Origin: Symbiodinium natans
Taxonomy: Eukaryota; Sar; Dinophyceae; Suessiales; Symbiodiniaceae
Reading direction: 5' to 3'
Assembly: GCA_905221605.1 (NCBI GenBank)
Contig: CAJNDS010002304.1
Span: 374,001 to 438,000 of the forward strand
Length of the DNA stretch: 64,000 bases
The notes below the pieces were generated by a model. That model saw only the letters and a list, made by a program, of their open reading frames with translations. It made no database searches and was not told where the DNA came from. A program made the translations under genes and the position numbers. This document shows, one piece after another, positions 43,201 to 54,245 of this stretch. Position 1 is the first letter of the stretch. The number at the start of each line of letters is the position of its first letter.

Positions 43201-43790
43201 GTACCAACCGCAACTTGGACCCCTCCCCACAAAGGTAAGCAGTTTGCTATGACCTCTATGCAGCGGTCGTGTTGCCGGGAAAAAGCGACAGCGAGGTCTC
43301 ACACCAAAACGCTGGTCGCAACCGTCGTCGCACCAACCTCACGGCAAATGCGAGCCTGATCGACACCTGGCGCCCACGCGGCAGCCAGCGAACGCGAGAC
43401 GAACCGACGAAACATGTTGCCTGTCACCATGCCGCGCACGCCACCTCCTTGCTCGTGCGGGTCAAAGCGACGCCCTCCGCAACGTGACGCGGGACCTCAG
43501 CCTATGCCAGCAGCCTCCGCAAGCAGTTCCATATTATCTGCATGGCCTAGCCACAGTTTGGCCCCCGCTTGGCGGCGCGAAGGCTGCGAGCGACCGCGGT
43601 GGGGTCGCTCGGCAACTGCTTCGGTCGCTGGCCGGGGCGAGGCTAGCGTAAGGAGCTCGGGCCAGCGGCGTCTCTCACCTCCGTGTTCGACCTGCCGCGC
43701 GAGGAGCACGCATGTGTAACCCATCCCAGTGCTGAGTTCCGTGTGATTTTGCTGCTGCGTCTGCGATTCCCGCTGCCCTTGCAACCGCAT
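40232..43790. other. GC-rich region, probable retroelement debris
   Basis: Many overlapping open frames on both strands reflect high GC rather than genes. A plus frame near 41830-41900 (VADELLQQRARTTDALARAW) looks element-derived. An AT-rich island at about 42140-42280 interrupts it. No complete gene was seen. Confidence 0.4.
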
Positions 43791-43817
43791 GCCTGCTCCT
43801 GCCGTGGACAGCGCGAC

Positions 43818-43975
43818 CCCTGGGGACCACCATGGGGCGTGCGCAACGTCCGGAGCGCTTGCATCTCGGACGCTGCCCCTCGAGCGGGCCATTGACCGTG
43901 TCGCCAAAAACGCGACGCGCGCAACGCTTACATATCGCATGCCCGTCCACGACGGACGCCGCATCAAGTCACGGG
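43818..43975 (+). pseudogene. Zinc-knuckle plus endonuclease-start fragment of a LINE-like element
   Basis: The plus frame reads GDHHGACATSGALASRTLPL followed by ERAIDRVAKN, and YRMPVHDGRRIK further on. In R2/CRE-like elements this GDH...C part of a CCHC knuckle precedes the endonuclease. Upstream cysteines appear in another frame (CSCRGQ). It is a second, separate fragment of the same kind as 39984-40231 but covers an earlier part. Confidence 0.5.
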
Positions 43976-43999
43976 ACCGCGATTTTCGCCGCCATCCTC

Positions 44000-46165
44000 G
44001 GTGCGGCCGCTCTGAAGGGGGGTGACTGTTCACACCACCCTTGCCCTCCCCTCTGTCGACTGAGAGCCGGCGCGAAGCCGAGGAAGAGCCGTATCTTATG
44101 AAGTGAGTTGAGGATCGCCCTCTGCGCGGGCTTGCAAAGAATGGATTAGCACCTCCGCCCCTGCCCGGGTTGTCAATGCGTATTGGTGGCGTAGCGGCTG
44201 GGAAAACTGTTTTGGCAAGTGCGTGAGGAACCAGTCGTCACAAGACATCCCCGATGACGGACGGGTCGGTGAGGTGCTGGAAAGCAGCGTCGGTGGCTGC
44301 CGCCAAGGGCTCGGGCGGTAAGCGCCTGTCGCACAGCCGAAGGTTCCCCGAGACGTTCGAGTTGCACCGAACGCTCAGCACTTTGTTGGACCGGAATCGG
44401 AGCATCCTGGGGTAGCACAGTGTGCAAAGCCGGCATGGTGGGGGGCCGATGACCAGAGCGAGCGGTGAAGCGCCTGTCGAAGCTGTCCCTTGCAAAAGGG
44501 GGGTGGGGAGCGGATGATCTTGCATGGGAGCTCCAGGACCACCTCAGCTGGGAAAGAGTGGAGACTGGCCAGGGCCTGGAGCCGGGCACCGTGCAAGGCA
44601 TGAGAAGGAAGCAGGGGCTGCTGCCAGCTTGCTGTTCGAGTTCGGCGGCAGCAGTGGCTGAGAGCTTCCGCAATCGGAACGCGCGTTCTTCCAAAGATTT
44701 GCAAAGCCAAACAAAGCCAAGCAGAAACGATGAGCATGATTGTTGAACAAGCCGCGATAGTTCTTGCATTGCAGTTCAACACAAAACGTGGGCAGCACTG
44801 TGACGACACGGAAATCCTGACCCGGGATTTGCGGAAGGCTAGGGCATCGAGACGACCTGACACCCCACGCAAGACCGAAACTCGCTCGGCAAAGCACACA
44901 AAGTGTGACACCCCTGACTTACCGCTTCGAGCGTGCACCCTGCACACAATGATCCCCAGCCTCCGGACTCCGGCTAACATTAAAAGGTCGATCGGTGGAT
45001 TCCGGTTCAAGATTCGCTAGAATGTCTTCGCAAAGCATGTGCGGCCCGATACTTTATCACGACCAGACGTGCAGGAATGGCACAATCGCCCCAGGCTACC
45101 AACATGGCACGCGTGCGGAATGTCAAGCATCACAACATAGACCAGCATGTGAAATAAGCTGCAAAGCCAAGGTCATCAATGAAAGTGCGACAGTCGATGT
45201 CCAATTTCGCAAAAACCGTCTCCAACCCTCTCCGTAGCCCTTCCCCTTGAAATCCTCCGAGCGCCAGGGCGGCCCCTTGTTTTCCTCGCACAGGCGCGCC
45301 GGCGAGCCGAGCAGCCCACGATCCGGCCTCCGATGGCCTCCGGGATGGCCGAGTGTGGGGCTTTTTACGGAATTGAATCGGGTGTGAAGTTACGGAGTGA
45401 AGCCCCCACTCCTTGGGAGGGATGTCGTCGTCGGCGCCACTTCGGGACCTCCTTGCTGGACGCCTCGTCATGTTGTCCTGCAAAAAGGCTGCACATCGCA
45501 GTACCACGTTGCCAGGGCTCGACAAGACGACATGAGGGTTTGGGGTTTAGGGTTTCGTGTTTAGGGTTTAGGGTTTCGGGTTTAGGGCTATGGTTTAGGG
45601 TTTAAAGGGTGTGTGGAGCCTCGTCCATGTCCAACCGCATCCTTTACGCGGCCTAGTCCACGATGCCAAAGCTGACTGGGATCCTCAACCTGCACGATGC
45701 ATCTTCCATGCAATGGCATGACATGTCTTACCCCATGACCCACCGGGAGGCAACGCATCTCGAATAAACCTGGCTACACATAGCCTCACCGTTTGGTCAT
45801 GGGGATGTGTGCTATGAATCAGATGTTGTTCTGCAATGTCTCGTTTGTTCATGGCATGGGGTTGTGTGCTGTTCATCATACATCTTGTGATGCGCTGATG
45901 CTCATCGCTATTCTTTGATCCATCGCAATGCCGGATGTGCCATCGGGTACCACCACCCCGCAACAAAAACTATGTCCATATAGCCGCTTGTCGGGACGCG
46001 ACGGACACTCTGGCTTCTACATTTCTGGGCTTCCTGAAAAAGTTGGTCTCTCGCGTTTCTCCTAGTAATCACATGGATTGGCGAGACATACCTGCTGGGC
46101 TGCGCCGGAAACACCCACCAAGAACACACAAAAACAAAGAAGCAGTGCGATGGCAACCCTACAAA
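44000..46165. other. No recognised gene
   Basis: Short frames only. A telomere-like tract lies at 45538-45604. A minus-strand stretch near 45240-45140 (FAKLDIDCRTFIDDLGFAA) is protein-like but unassigned. Confidence 0.4.
45538..45604. repeat. Interstitial telomere-like repeat (TTTAGGG)n
   Basis: About nine heptamers with TTTCGGG, TTTCGTG and CTATGG variants. Confidence 0.9.
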
Positions 46166-46169
46166 CGCA

Positions 46170-47420
46170 GGCGCCTGCGCCCAGCCAAGTGAGCAGAGGC
46201 CCGGTAGGGTACGCCGTCACTGCCATCTTCCACGAGCTCCTCGTGGCGATGGCACAAATCCATGTGTACAGAATATGTGTTGTCTATTTACCCCATTATA
46301 CCATATGCCATATACCACACACCATACACCATACACCATGTGTACATGTATACAAGACATAACATGACATGCATGATCTGTGTATGATATGATATGTGCA
46401 TATGCAGAACATGACACTTGCCGAGTGTCGAAGTGATCAGGTAGTCCAGCAGCTGGCGCTGGCTTTGCGGGCGCTGGCTTTGCGGGCGCTGGCTTAGCTG
46501 GCGCCTTTACCGGCAGAGGCTGCTGCACCGCCTTGCGGGCAAGCTGACTGTGCCTCGTGCATGCCCCACCGAAGGCTCTTTGGACGCGCCTCTGTTGCCG
46601 CAAAGGCCGCAGCGGGATGCTGGCCTTCAGCAGAAGGAGACCCATTCATGGCCCATTTCTGGCATGGCCTGCTTGCTTCCCCGGCTCCATGCCTGTCAGC
46701 GCTTTCGCCACAGCTGTGCGGATCGCAGCATCCTGAACCGTCCAAAGGTTCCGCAAGCCGTACAGCAAGCTCTGACAACGGCTTGACTGGGCTTGACTCT
46801 GCCGCCCCGACAGTGTCATACGACGGTCATGGCACGACATTCAGGTACACACCTCCGATCAAAAGGTCGAAGCTTGTGGTGCGGGATGCGGCCTTTTTGG
46901 TGATTATCGGAAAATTTGGGACAACGACATGTACCAAAGCTTCCAAACATTACACGAGGCGTTCAAAATTCCAGGTGACAATTTTGCAACCAGGCATCTT
47001 GAAGCGTGTCCCGCTCCCGTTCAACCTCCTGCCAAGCAGAGTGAAACCATCAGCCACTAACCGCGCTCCCTCCAACATCCTCCAACGCACCCCAATCACT
47101 CTAAAGCAGCATCTTTATTCCTCTTCACGGCGCCAACGGAAGCGACGAGCCAGAATGGACAGCTTCGCAGGCGCAAACGTCGCCTTCCCAATGTTCACTT
47201 ATGTCGATTTTGAGGTTGGGTCCAGTCAAGCTCAGGCAGCAAGAGGCCTCCAGGGGAAGCTCCCGCAGAGCAGCCCTGGCATGCTTTAAACATGTCTGCT
47301 TTTTCGGGAAGCTGCATCTTCTCGTGGGCCTTTCGTCTTCGGTCTCCGCAGCTTTCAACAGACAGCTGCGCCGGTCGCGCCGGGCGATACACCTGCATCG
47401 ACAGCGCCCGGCTCCCACTG
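46170..47420 (-). CDS. Exon-like pieces of an unidentified gene with PAPAK repeats
   Basis: Minus-strand pieces in order: near 47400-47290 (Glu/Lys-rich), near 46800-46690 (SLLYGLRNLWTVQDAAIRTA), near 46545-46450 (PVKAPAKPAPAKPAPAKPAP, from a ~16-bp tandem repeat), and a possible last piece RHEELVEDGSDGVPYRASAH with a stop near 46171. No known domain; splice joins were not all resolved. Confidence 0.3.
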
Positions 47421-47504
47421 CCAGAAGAGTAGGAACGTATATACATATGTCTGCATGTCTGTGCGTCTACACGTTTCGATATGGCATACACACACATGCA
47501 TGTG

Positions 47505-47600
47505 TGTATATATATATATGTGTCTATGTATATATATATATATGTATATTATGTGTATATATATATATATATATATAAATACACGTACATGTATATATTA
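47505..47600. repeat. TA/TGTA microsatellite
   Basis: Long alternating TA with TGTATG interruptions. Confidence 0.95.
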
Positions 47601-47629
47601 GTATGGACCTCACAGCAAGGGATCGCAGC

Positions 47630-48766
47630 CTCAGCTTCTGCGGGTTGAAGAGGCGCTGGAAAGACTCCTCGTTCCGCAAGCTCTCGCGGCCGCAGATGAA
47701 CCAAACGCTGACCGCTAGCCGATCCTGCGGAACAGAAGATTAAAGTTTTAGGATTTTTGGTGCTTTAGGGCTTTAGGGCTTTAGGGGTTTAGGGGTTTTG
47801 GGGTTTTCGGGTTGTAGGGCTTTAAGTTTTTGGGTTCTGGGCTTGTAAACAACAACGGAGAGCCGGCGCCTGGAAGCTGGAAAGCACCTCATGGGGCACC
47901 TCTTGCGTAGACCAGAAGACCACCTGATCTGGGGGCTTACAATGACAAGGGACCCTACATACACCACCGAATCGTAGGATCCTCGGATAATGAGGACTCC
48001 AATAAGGTACTCCTAAACATCGTAAACCCCCATCTTGCTCCAGGCTTGGCGCTGTGCGACAAGAAACACATCAGTCAAGGGGCTGAGGGGTACAGCTTCC
48101 TATGCTGTGGGCACGCTTTCCCATCGTTTCTTTGGTCTTCAACTGGGAGTAGGCACTTAGCATCTTAGTGCTTCAGCGGTAGCCAACATGGCAGCCCTGG
48201 ACATTTCGGGGCCTGTCCATGAAACGAAACCGCCGAATGCCCTTCCACCTTCATGCACCCTTGCCAATTGCAGTTACATGCTGCCGGAGCTGCCAAACGG
48301 TTCCAAAGTGGCTCGACGTCGCGCTTTACCTACACATCTGAAGTCAAAGATCCTTACATCAGACTCACCAAATACGACCGGACATGGTGAAAGCCAGCGG
48401 ATAGTTCGGAACCCCTCCATGAAGCCCCAATACCCCAGCACTGCAGCCATTCACACTCACACCTGGCAGCTCTGCATCGTCGGCTCAAACAGACGAAGAC
48501 AGCCACCATGCCCTGACGTCCTGCGAAGTCATTAAGAAACGCTTCGGGAGTGGTAGTCAGGAGCAAAAAGCAGTTACATTGTTTGGGCAGCAAGTCTCCA
48601 GCTTCTGTTGAGGTAGAGCACAGCGGTCAGTCGCCTTCCTGCACACAGCTGCAGAAAACTCGTGGCAACAAGCAAAGGCAGATAGCCGAGGCTCCCACCA
48701 TCCGTGCCGAGCGTGTTGTCTACATGCTTGATGTAGCGAGAAGATTCACCCGGATAGATGGCAAAC
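47630..48766 (-). CDS. Prolyl-4-hydroxylase-like 2-oxoglutarate/Fe(II) oxygenase (partial)
   Basis: Four exons were found. 48766-48699 reads FAIYPGESSRYIKHVDNTLG, with the Fe-binding HxD (HVD). 48638 to about 48598 reads RRLTAVLYLNRSW, joined by a GT...CAG|G intron. 47923-47870 reads VVFWSTQEVPHEVLSSFQ, with the second Fe-binding His (PHEV). From 47724 the sequence reads DRLAVSVWFICGRESL, joined by a GC...AG|G intron, and carries the strand that normally follows. This is the EGLN/PHD-type prolyl hydroxylase core: YPG, HVDN, LTxxxYLN, FWS...PHEV, AxSVWF. The exon that should carry GGELRLFP between LNRSW and VVFWS was not found, nor was the N-terminus (a candidate, GGFLEALDALVEGRD, lies near 49030), so the model is incomplete. 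Such enzymes hydroxylate protein prolines using O2; the target is unknown. Confidence 0.65.
47935..48035. repeat. Short dispersed repeat (inverted copy)
   Basis: The reverse complement reads GGGGGTTTACGATGTTTAGG followed by AGTACC and GTCCTCATTATCCGAGGATCC. Same family as 30825-31005. It lies in an intron of the hydroxylase gene. Confidence 0.6.
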
Positions 48767-49248
48767 CTGGGCCACATCGACGATCAGGCTCACATCCCAC
48801 AGTATCAGCAACGGCTAGAGAGGGGACTATGAAGAGCCGAATCTGCTTTTGACAGCCGCAGTACATTGCCCCATTGGCCCAGTCTACACACCGTAGCCGA
48901 TCTGCCACCGCTGTGCATGCTTGTAGTCCTTGACACGAGTCGCGATGCTCACGTGAGACAAATCCGCAGGAGGCAAGTCACATCCCGTCCTTCCACCAGA
49001 GCATCCAAAGCCTCCAGGAATCCTCCCGGCTGTGGGTTGGGGCAACTACAAGTGCCTCCTGTGGCGAGGGCTGGCAAGGGCGATCACGGTTGCTACGTTC
49101 CGAGAACGATCATACTTGGTTCATCGGGGTCTCTCCCCCCAAGGGCACCGCCCCCAAAGCTCCCTTTCAAGGAGCACCGTCGAAGAATTTCAGACCCAAA
49201 GGCACTCATGAACACAATATTATAGCTGCAAAGGTTTGGCGCAAAGGA

Positions 49249-49675
49249 ACGCGCGCGGACGCGCGGACACGCGGACGCGCGGACACGCGGACGCGCGGAC
49301 GCGCGGACATGCGGACGCGGACATGCGGACGCGCGACGCGCAGTCGCGCGGACGAGCGGACGCGCGGACAGGCGGACGCGCGGACACGCCGACGCGCGGA
49401 CACGCGGGACGAGGGACACAGAGACGCGCGGACACACGCGGACGCGCGGACGCGCGGACCGCGGACGCGCGGAACGGACGCGCGGATGCGCGGACACGGG
49501 ACGCGCGAAGCGCGGACGCGCGGACGCGGACGCGCGGACACGCGGGTGCGCGGACATGCGGACGCGCGGACGCGCAGTCGCACGGACGCGCGGACGCGCG
49601 GACACGCGGACGCGCGGACACTCAGATGCGCGGACGCGCGGACACGTGGACTCGAACATGCGGACGCGCGGCCGC
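49249..49675. repeat. 8-bp GC-rich minisatellite 1 (GGACGCGC/GGACACGC)
   Basis: More than 50 units of GGACGCGC, GGACACGC and variants with occasional slips. Because the unit has no stop in any frame, long Arg/Ala/Thr-rich ORFs appear on both strands; these are artefacts of composition. Confidence 0.95.
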
Positions 49676-49984
49676 GATGAACCACTGACGCGCACACGGA
49701 CGTGCGAAACTAAAAGCGTTCAGACGCGCGAACGTATAGGCGGATGTATGCATTCGCTGGAAAACATATACCTCATCTAAGACTTTCGGTTTCGGAATGT
49801 GACTTCTTCTTGCGCGGGACTTGCAGATGAAATGCGTTCCTGACATATCTTTCGGAAAAGCTCCCACAGGGTGGAGCGATTTTGTTTCGTAGCTATTTGC
49901 AGCTCCTGGCTTACAGATATCTTGAAGTGAGGTTTAGGGGCCTAGAAAACTGAGGGCAGTTTCGAGATCTGGGGAAGGGGCCCA

Positions 49985-50625
49985 ACCCTTTTCTTGTGGT
50001 TGGGTTTAGCAACCCCCTCTCACGGTCCAGCTGGGGGGGTTTAGGGGTTTGGGGTTTCAGCAAACCCAACCCCCTCTTGTCGGGGTTCAGATGGGGGGTT
50101 TGGGTTCTTTGGGGCTGTATTTCAAACAAACTGCAGGCAGGGTTGGTTTTCGGGGTTTGGGGCTGCAGTTCAAGCGTTCCCCCTTCGGGTCGAGATGGGG
50201 TGTTGGGGTTGGGTTTAGGGGGTCCTCATGGGGGTGGTTGAAACCCAACCGTACTTCTGGGTTCTGGGGGTCTGGATTAGGGGGGGGGGGGTTGGGTTCA
50301 GAGGTTTGGGGCAAACCCAACCCCCCCCTTCTCGGGGTCCAGATGGGGGGTTTGGGTTTGGGTTTGGGTTCAAGCAAACCTTGAGATAGGGGGGCTTGGG
50401 CTGTATGTCAAGCAAACAAACCCCCCCCCGCCTTCTCGCAGTCCAGAGGAGGGGGTTTTGGGATTGCGGGTTTGGGGCTGAATCCCCATGGGTTGGCCCA
50501 ACCCCGTTCTCGGGGTGCAGAATGGGGTTGGGTTTGGGGGTTTGGGTCTGTTACAAGCAAACCCAACCCCCCCTTGTCGGGGTCGAGATTGGGGGTTGGG
50601 TTTAAAGGTTTGGAGGTTGTTTCAC
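49985..50625. repeat. G-rich array of AACCCC...GGGGTT hairpin units
   Basis: At least six diverged copies of CAAACCCAACCCCC, a short CT(T/C)NTCGGGGTC spacer, CAGATGGGGGGTTTGGG and then TTTGGGGCTG. Each can fold as a hairpin, and the G strand is rich in runs of 3-8 G. Confidence 0.75.
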
Positions 50626-50850
50626 TGAAACATTGTTTCGGATTCAGGGTGCTCTGCAATTCGGGGGCAGAATCTCTAGTCTCGTGTTGGGGCTTCGGGG
50701 TTTCCACTGGTCCTTTCGAAGTAGTGTCGGACTTGCACTGCGCTCTGTGTGGGTGAGCATGGACTTCTTTGGTGCCCTCACTGCGCGGATATTGCCACGA
50801 ACCCGAGACAGCATGGACCCGCGCAAGCGCGCTGACACGGCCCAGAGACA

Positions 50851-51165
50851 CTCGGACGCGTGGACGGACACGCGGACGCGTGGACGGACACGCGGACACG
50901 TGGACTCGCGGACACACATGGACGCGCGCACGTGCGGATGTGCGGATGCGCGGAAACGGGGACGCGCGGACGCGCGGACCCGCGGACGCGCGGACCCGCG
51001 GACGCGCGGACGCGCGGACGCGCGGACGCGAGGCGCGGAGGCGCGGAGGCGCGGAGGCGCGAGGCGCGGAGGCGCGGAGGCGCAGAGGCGCGGAGGCGCG
51101 GAGGCGTGGAGGCGCGGAGGCGCGGAGGTTGCGCGGACCCGCGGACACGCGGACGCGCGGACGCG
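50851..51165. repeat. 8-bp GC-rich minisatellite 2, with unit switch to GGAGGCGC
   Basis: Starts as GGACGCGT/GGACACGC, becomes GGACGCGC, then changes to GGAGGCGC from about 51031 to 51126, and returns to GGACGCGC. The period stays 8 bp throughout. Confidence 0.95.
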
Positions 51166-51522
51166 GCTACCTGACGTTCATAAGTCCCCAAAGGACCCAA
51201 AGTAGCAGGGATTTTGGGATGCCCGAGCCTGGGCAGCCAGGCATGTTGCCATCGTCTGAGAACTTTACCACATCACCGCCTCGGACCGGGCCAAGGAACC
51301 CATATAGCCCACCATTTGTGGGACGTGTGTCTCCCTGCTCCAGGGTTTAGGGTTTAGTGCGTGAGTAGAATGCGGCATCAGGGTTTCAGAGATTTTGGTA
51401 ACTTAGCTTCGGGGATTCTAGTAAGGCTGTGGGACCCAACTTCGACCCTCTTCCTGAACTCTGCACTCAAGCCGAGCAACGGCTTGGCTCGTTGAGAACC
51501 TACGCAGGGCAGAAGAAGGGAG

Positions 51523-51759
51523 ATGCAGGTGAAGCTCAACTGCAGCCTTTTCGTCCTGGCCGCTATGTTCTGCTGGATTCCATATAGTTCAGGGTACCGG
51601 GCACTTCGCAACGACCCCCACAGCATGGTTCCAGCAAGATACTCGCAAGAGACTCGCAAGAAGCCACAGACGCCTTCTGGAGCTCCTCCGGGCCCTTCGC
51701 CAGGGCTCGGCCAGCTGCCCCAGTGGCTCCCCGCACCTGGGCACAGGGAAGGCCAATAA
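51523..51759 (+). CDS. Small ORF with signal-peptide-like start
   Basis: A 78-codon plus-strand ORF starting MQVKLNCSLFVLAAMFCWIP, a plausible secretion signal with a basic start, a hydrophobic core and SSG near a cleavage site. A Pro/Gly/Ser-rich tail (SGAPPGPSPGLGQLP) follows. It could be a first exon or chance. It is the only candidate host gene on the plus strand, which argues for caution. Confidence 0.25.
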   Translation: MQVKLNCSLFVLAAMFCWIPYSSGYRALRNDPHSMVPARYSQETRKKPQTPSGAPPGPSPGLGQLPQWLPAPGHREGQ

Positions 51760-54150
51760 GGGAAAGTAACCTATCACAAGGCCACACACACACACTTGTT
51801 TCTCAATTGCACATCCATCCTGAGCCTTCATGGGTCCCTAGGTCACTAGGCCTCCAGCCATTCCCCCAGACTACGTCTAACCGTTTAACCAGGGCTTGGA
51901 ACCCTAAAAGCCCAAAAAAAAACCCAAAAAAACCCACTGCCTAACTCAGCACAAGGAAAGTGGAACTCATTCCCACTGCTCAGCAAGTCACCATCTCGCC
52001 CCGCGACGCCTGGGCACCCGAGGCAAGGGCCTCAGCGTTTGTCGGTGCATTGACTATTTTCTGTTTTGATGCTTGCTTTGTTTTTGTTGGGGGGGGGGGG
52101 GGGGAAGGGGCGGAGTGCCGTAAGCCCACCTTTTCAACTCAAGTGTTGAGCATTCATCTGCCGGTGGTTTTTGCGGTTGGGAGGCCCTCACAACACGCTT
52201 CTCGGCCGGTGATCAGAACAACTGCGGAACAAAACCCGAGAATTCGAAGGGACTCAGGCCAAGGCCTGGCAAACTTCCTCGGGAAGAAACTCGTCCAGCA
52301 CTGCAAAGTGCTCCTGCAACATTAAGGATTCTTGGGTCCGAAAGTACGGGACCCCTAATATGGACCCCAAATAGTAAGATTCCCTTATAATAAGGACCCC
52401 AAAAGGCTTTCTGTCAATGACTTGCGAAGACTTTGAAGACATGTGAAGATAGGCGAAGGGGTGGGCCCGTGCCCTTCACCTGCACACCTAGATTAGCACC
52501 CCCGCAGTCCCAATGCATCATAAGATGTTCCGATACTCTCACGGCTGAACACCTTCCTGACCCCTGGCCCTGATTCGCCCTGCTGTAAGCCACTGCAAGC
52601 CCCCTGAGCCAACAAGGCCCAAGTCCGCCCAAGCCTTCTGCAAGGCTGCGGCCGCCAAGCGAAAGGCCTCTGCTTGCCGCCACCATCGCCCTGGCCCGGC
52701 CTGACATTCACTGAAGCCGACGTGCGCAAAAGCACTGGCAGAGACTGGCAGATACTGGGTCTTGCGAAGAAAAACTTGAGCCTTGGAAGCCTGCTTCAGC
52801 TGCAACAAAGGCAGGACCGCAATGTTGTCCACCTTCGTGAGTTCGGGCTACTTGGGCGCGCAAATGCAAGTGGTGCTGGGTGCTGCAACTAAGCCCACTG
52901 CACGCTGACGGATCTGTGGAGTGGGGAGCCGCACAAAGGCCAGGTACCTAAGAGTAGCACTGAGGCAATTCTCACAGCGCACTTCGCGTGAAGCTCGCAC
53001 TACACACTCAAAGCACACCAAGTGGCTCCATCTCATAGATGAGGCGCATGGGGTCGTCCTGAAAATCGCAGATCACGCGGAATCATCCAGATGTGAAACT
53101 TGACCAGATACATTTCAAAACGGACGACAGCGACAGTAGCTCACAACAAGGGCACTCCACTAATAACATACAGAGGCTCTCGAAATTCTTTCCACGCGCG
53201 CCTGACATTGGCCAAGCACCAGCCCACTGGGTAGCAGAGCCCAAACCTCTGCTCGCGCAGACTCGCTCGTTCAGGATATCTTCAGATATGTGACGGCTGT
53301 TCACATACTCTGCTTTTACCAGCACTCTTTCTTGGCTTCCTTTCAGGCTTTCTTTTGCTGCTCTGGGTTGGCAGTTCTGTTCTTCCAGCACTGGCTGGGC
53401 CTGGACCTGAAGACAGCTACTGGATCAGTGCTCTCGGTTTTGCTGCCTCTGCCTTCACCCAATTCTAGGTCCGAATCTGCGTTCCCTTTCGGTGCCCGGG
53501 TCCGGAAGTCATAATATGTACTGCCGATATGTAATCATATGTACCAACATGTACTGATATGTACTCAAATGTACTGATACGCAGCAATATGTAACACGTA
53601 CATATGTGCCCATATGACGCACGCCTTGCAATCTTGCAGCCTTCAAGTCTGAGCCTATCACCTTTCGGGCAAGCGTGCTCGGACGCTTGGACGGCGTCAG
53701 ACCTCTCGGTGCAGACATGTGCCAGCAGACTCAGACAAGGAGTACGGAGTGCTCTTAGTACTCGAATGAAGAATCGGGAGCACAAAAAGGAATCCAAGAT
53801 CCAGGCCCTGCAATACCTCGACACCCTGCGGCCAGGCATGAAGCTGCACAGTTGGTGACTGACCACCGGTCCTCGCCGAGAGAAAGGATGGGAAAGAGGG
53901 GGACAGGGGAACAAGTGTGTGAAAGAGACCGCGGCAGCGCAACACATGATGAGGTCTGGAAAGCGCATGTCAGGAATGACACCATGCAAGTTGGTGAGCT
54001 TCCGAACGATCCGAACGTGTCCGCAGGGTCTCTTCCCGGTAGGAGACCAGATGTATGGCCCGCATGCAGACCGTGCAGGTCGCATCATAGATGACTTGGA
54101 TCATCTCGCACGAGTGGCACTTGCCATGGCATGTCTTGGGTCTGCGAAAT
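51760..54150. other. No assigned gene
   Basis: Protein-like minus-strand pieces occur near 53060-53035 (DDPMRLIYEMEPL) and 54105-53970 (MIQVIYDATCTVCMRA), but neither could be extended. 52089-52104 is a run of G. 52325-52410 belongs to the short dispersed repeat family. Confidence 0.4.
52325..52410. repeat. Short dispersed repeat
   Basis: Contains GGTCCGAAAGTACGGGACCC, ATATGGACCCCAAATAGTAAG and ATAATAAGGACCCC, as in the 30.8 kb copy. Confidence 0.6.
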
Positions 54151-54157
54151 GAGAGAA

Positions 54158-54245
54158 TACTTACTATTATTATTAGTATTATTATTATGATTATTATTAT
54201 TTTATTATTATTATTATTATTGTTATTATTTTTATTAATATTATG
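54158..54245. repeat. (TTA)n microsatellite
   Basis: About 88 bp of TTA/ATT units with a few interruptions. Confidence 0.95.

Noticed and set aside
43497-44033. 178-aa minus-strand ORF
   Set aside because: The plus strand at the same place carries recognisable zinc-knuckle/endonuclease sequence, so the minus ORF is its shadow.
45130-45250. TFIDDLGFAA as a reverse transcriptase FxDD box
   Set aside because: No other RT motif surrounds it; DD in a short stretch is not enough.
49206-49697. Long Arg/Ala/Thr-rich ORFs on both strands, and similar ones at 50.8-51.2 kb
   Set aside because: They are forced by the stop-free 8-bp repeat in every frame; there is no sign of coding.
52848-53036. Cys-rich stretch HLVCFECVVRASREVRCENC as a zinc finger
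   Set aside because: The frame competes with the DDPMRLIYE frame; the Cys/His spacing fits no finger I can name, and no neighbouring exon supports it.
53030-53065. DDPMRLIYEMEPL, reminiscent of fructose-1,6-bisphosphatase near its catalytic end
   Set aside because: Only ~13 residues match in style; the following AFLxEQAGG segment and other exons were not found.
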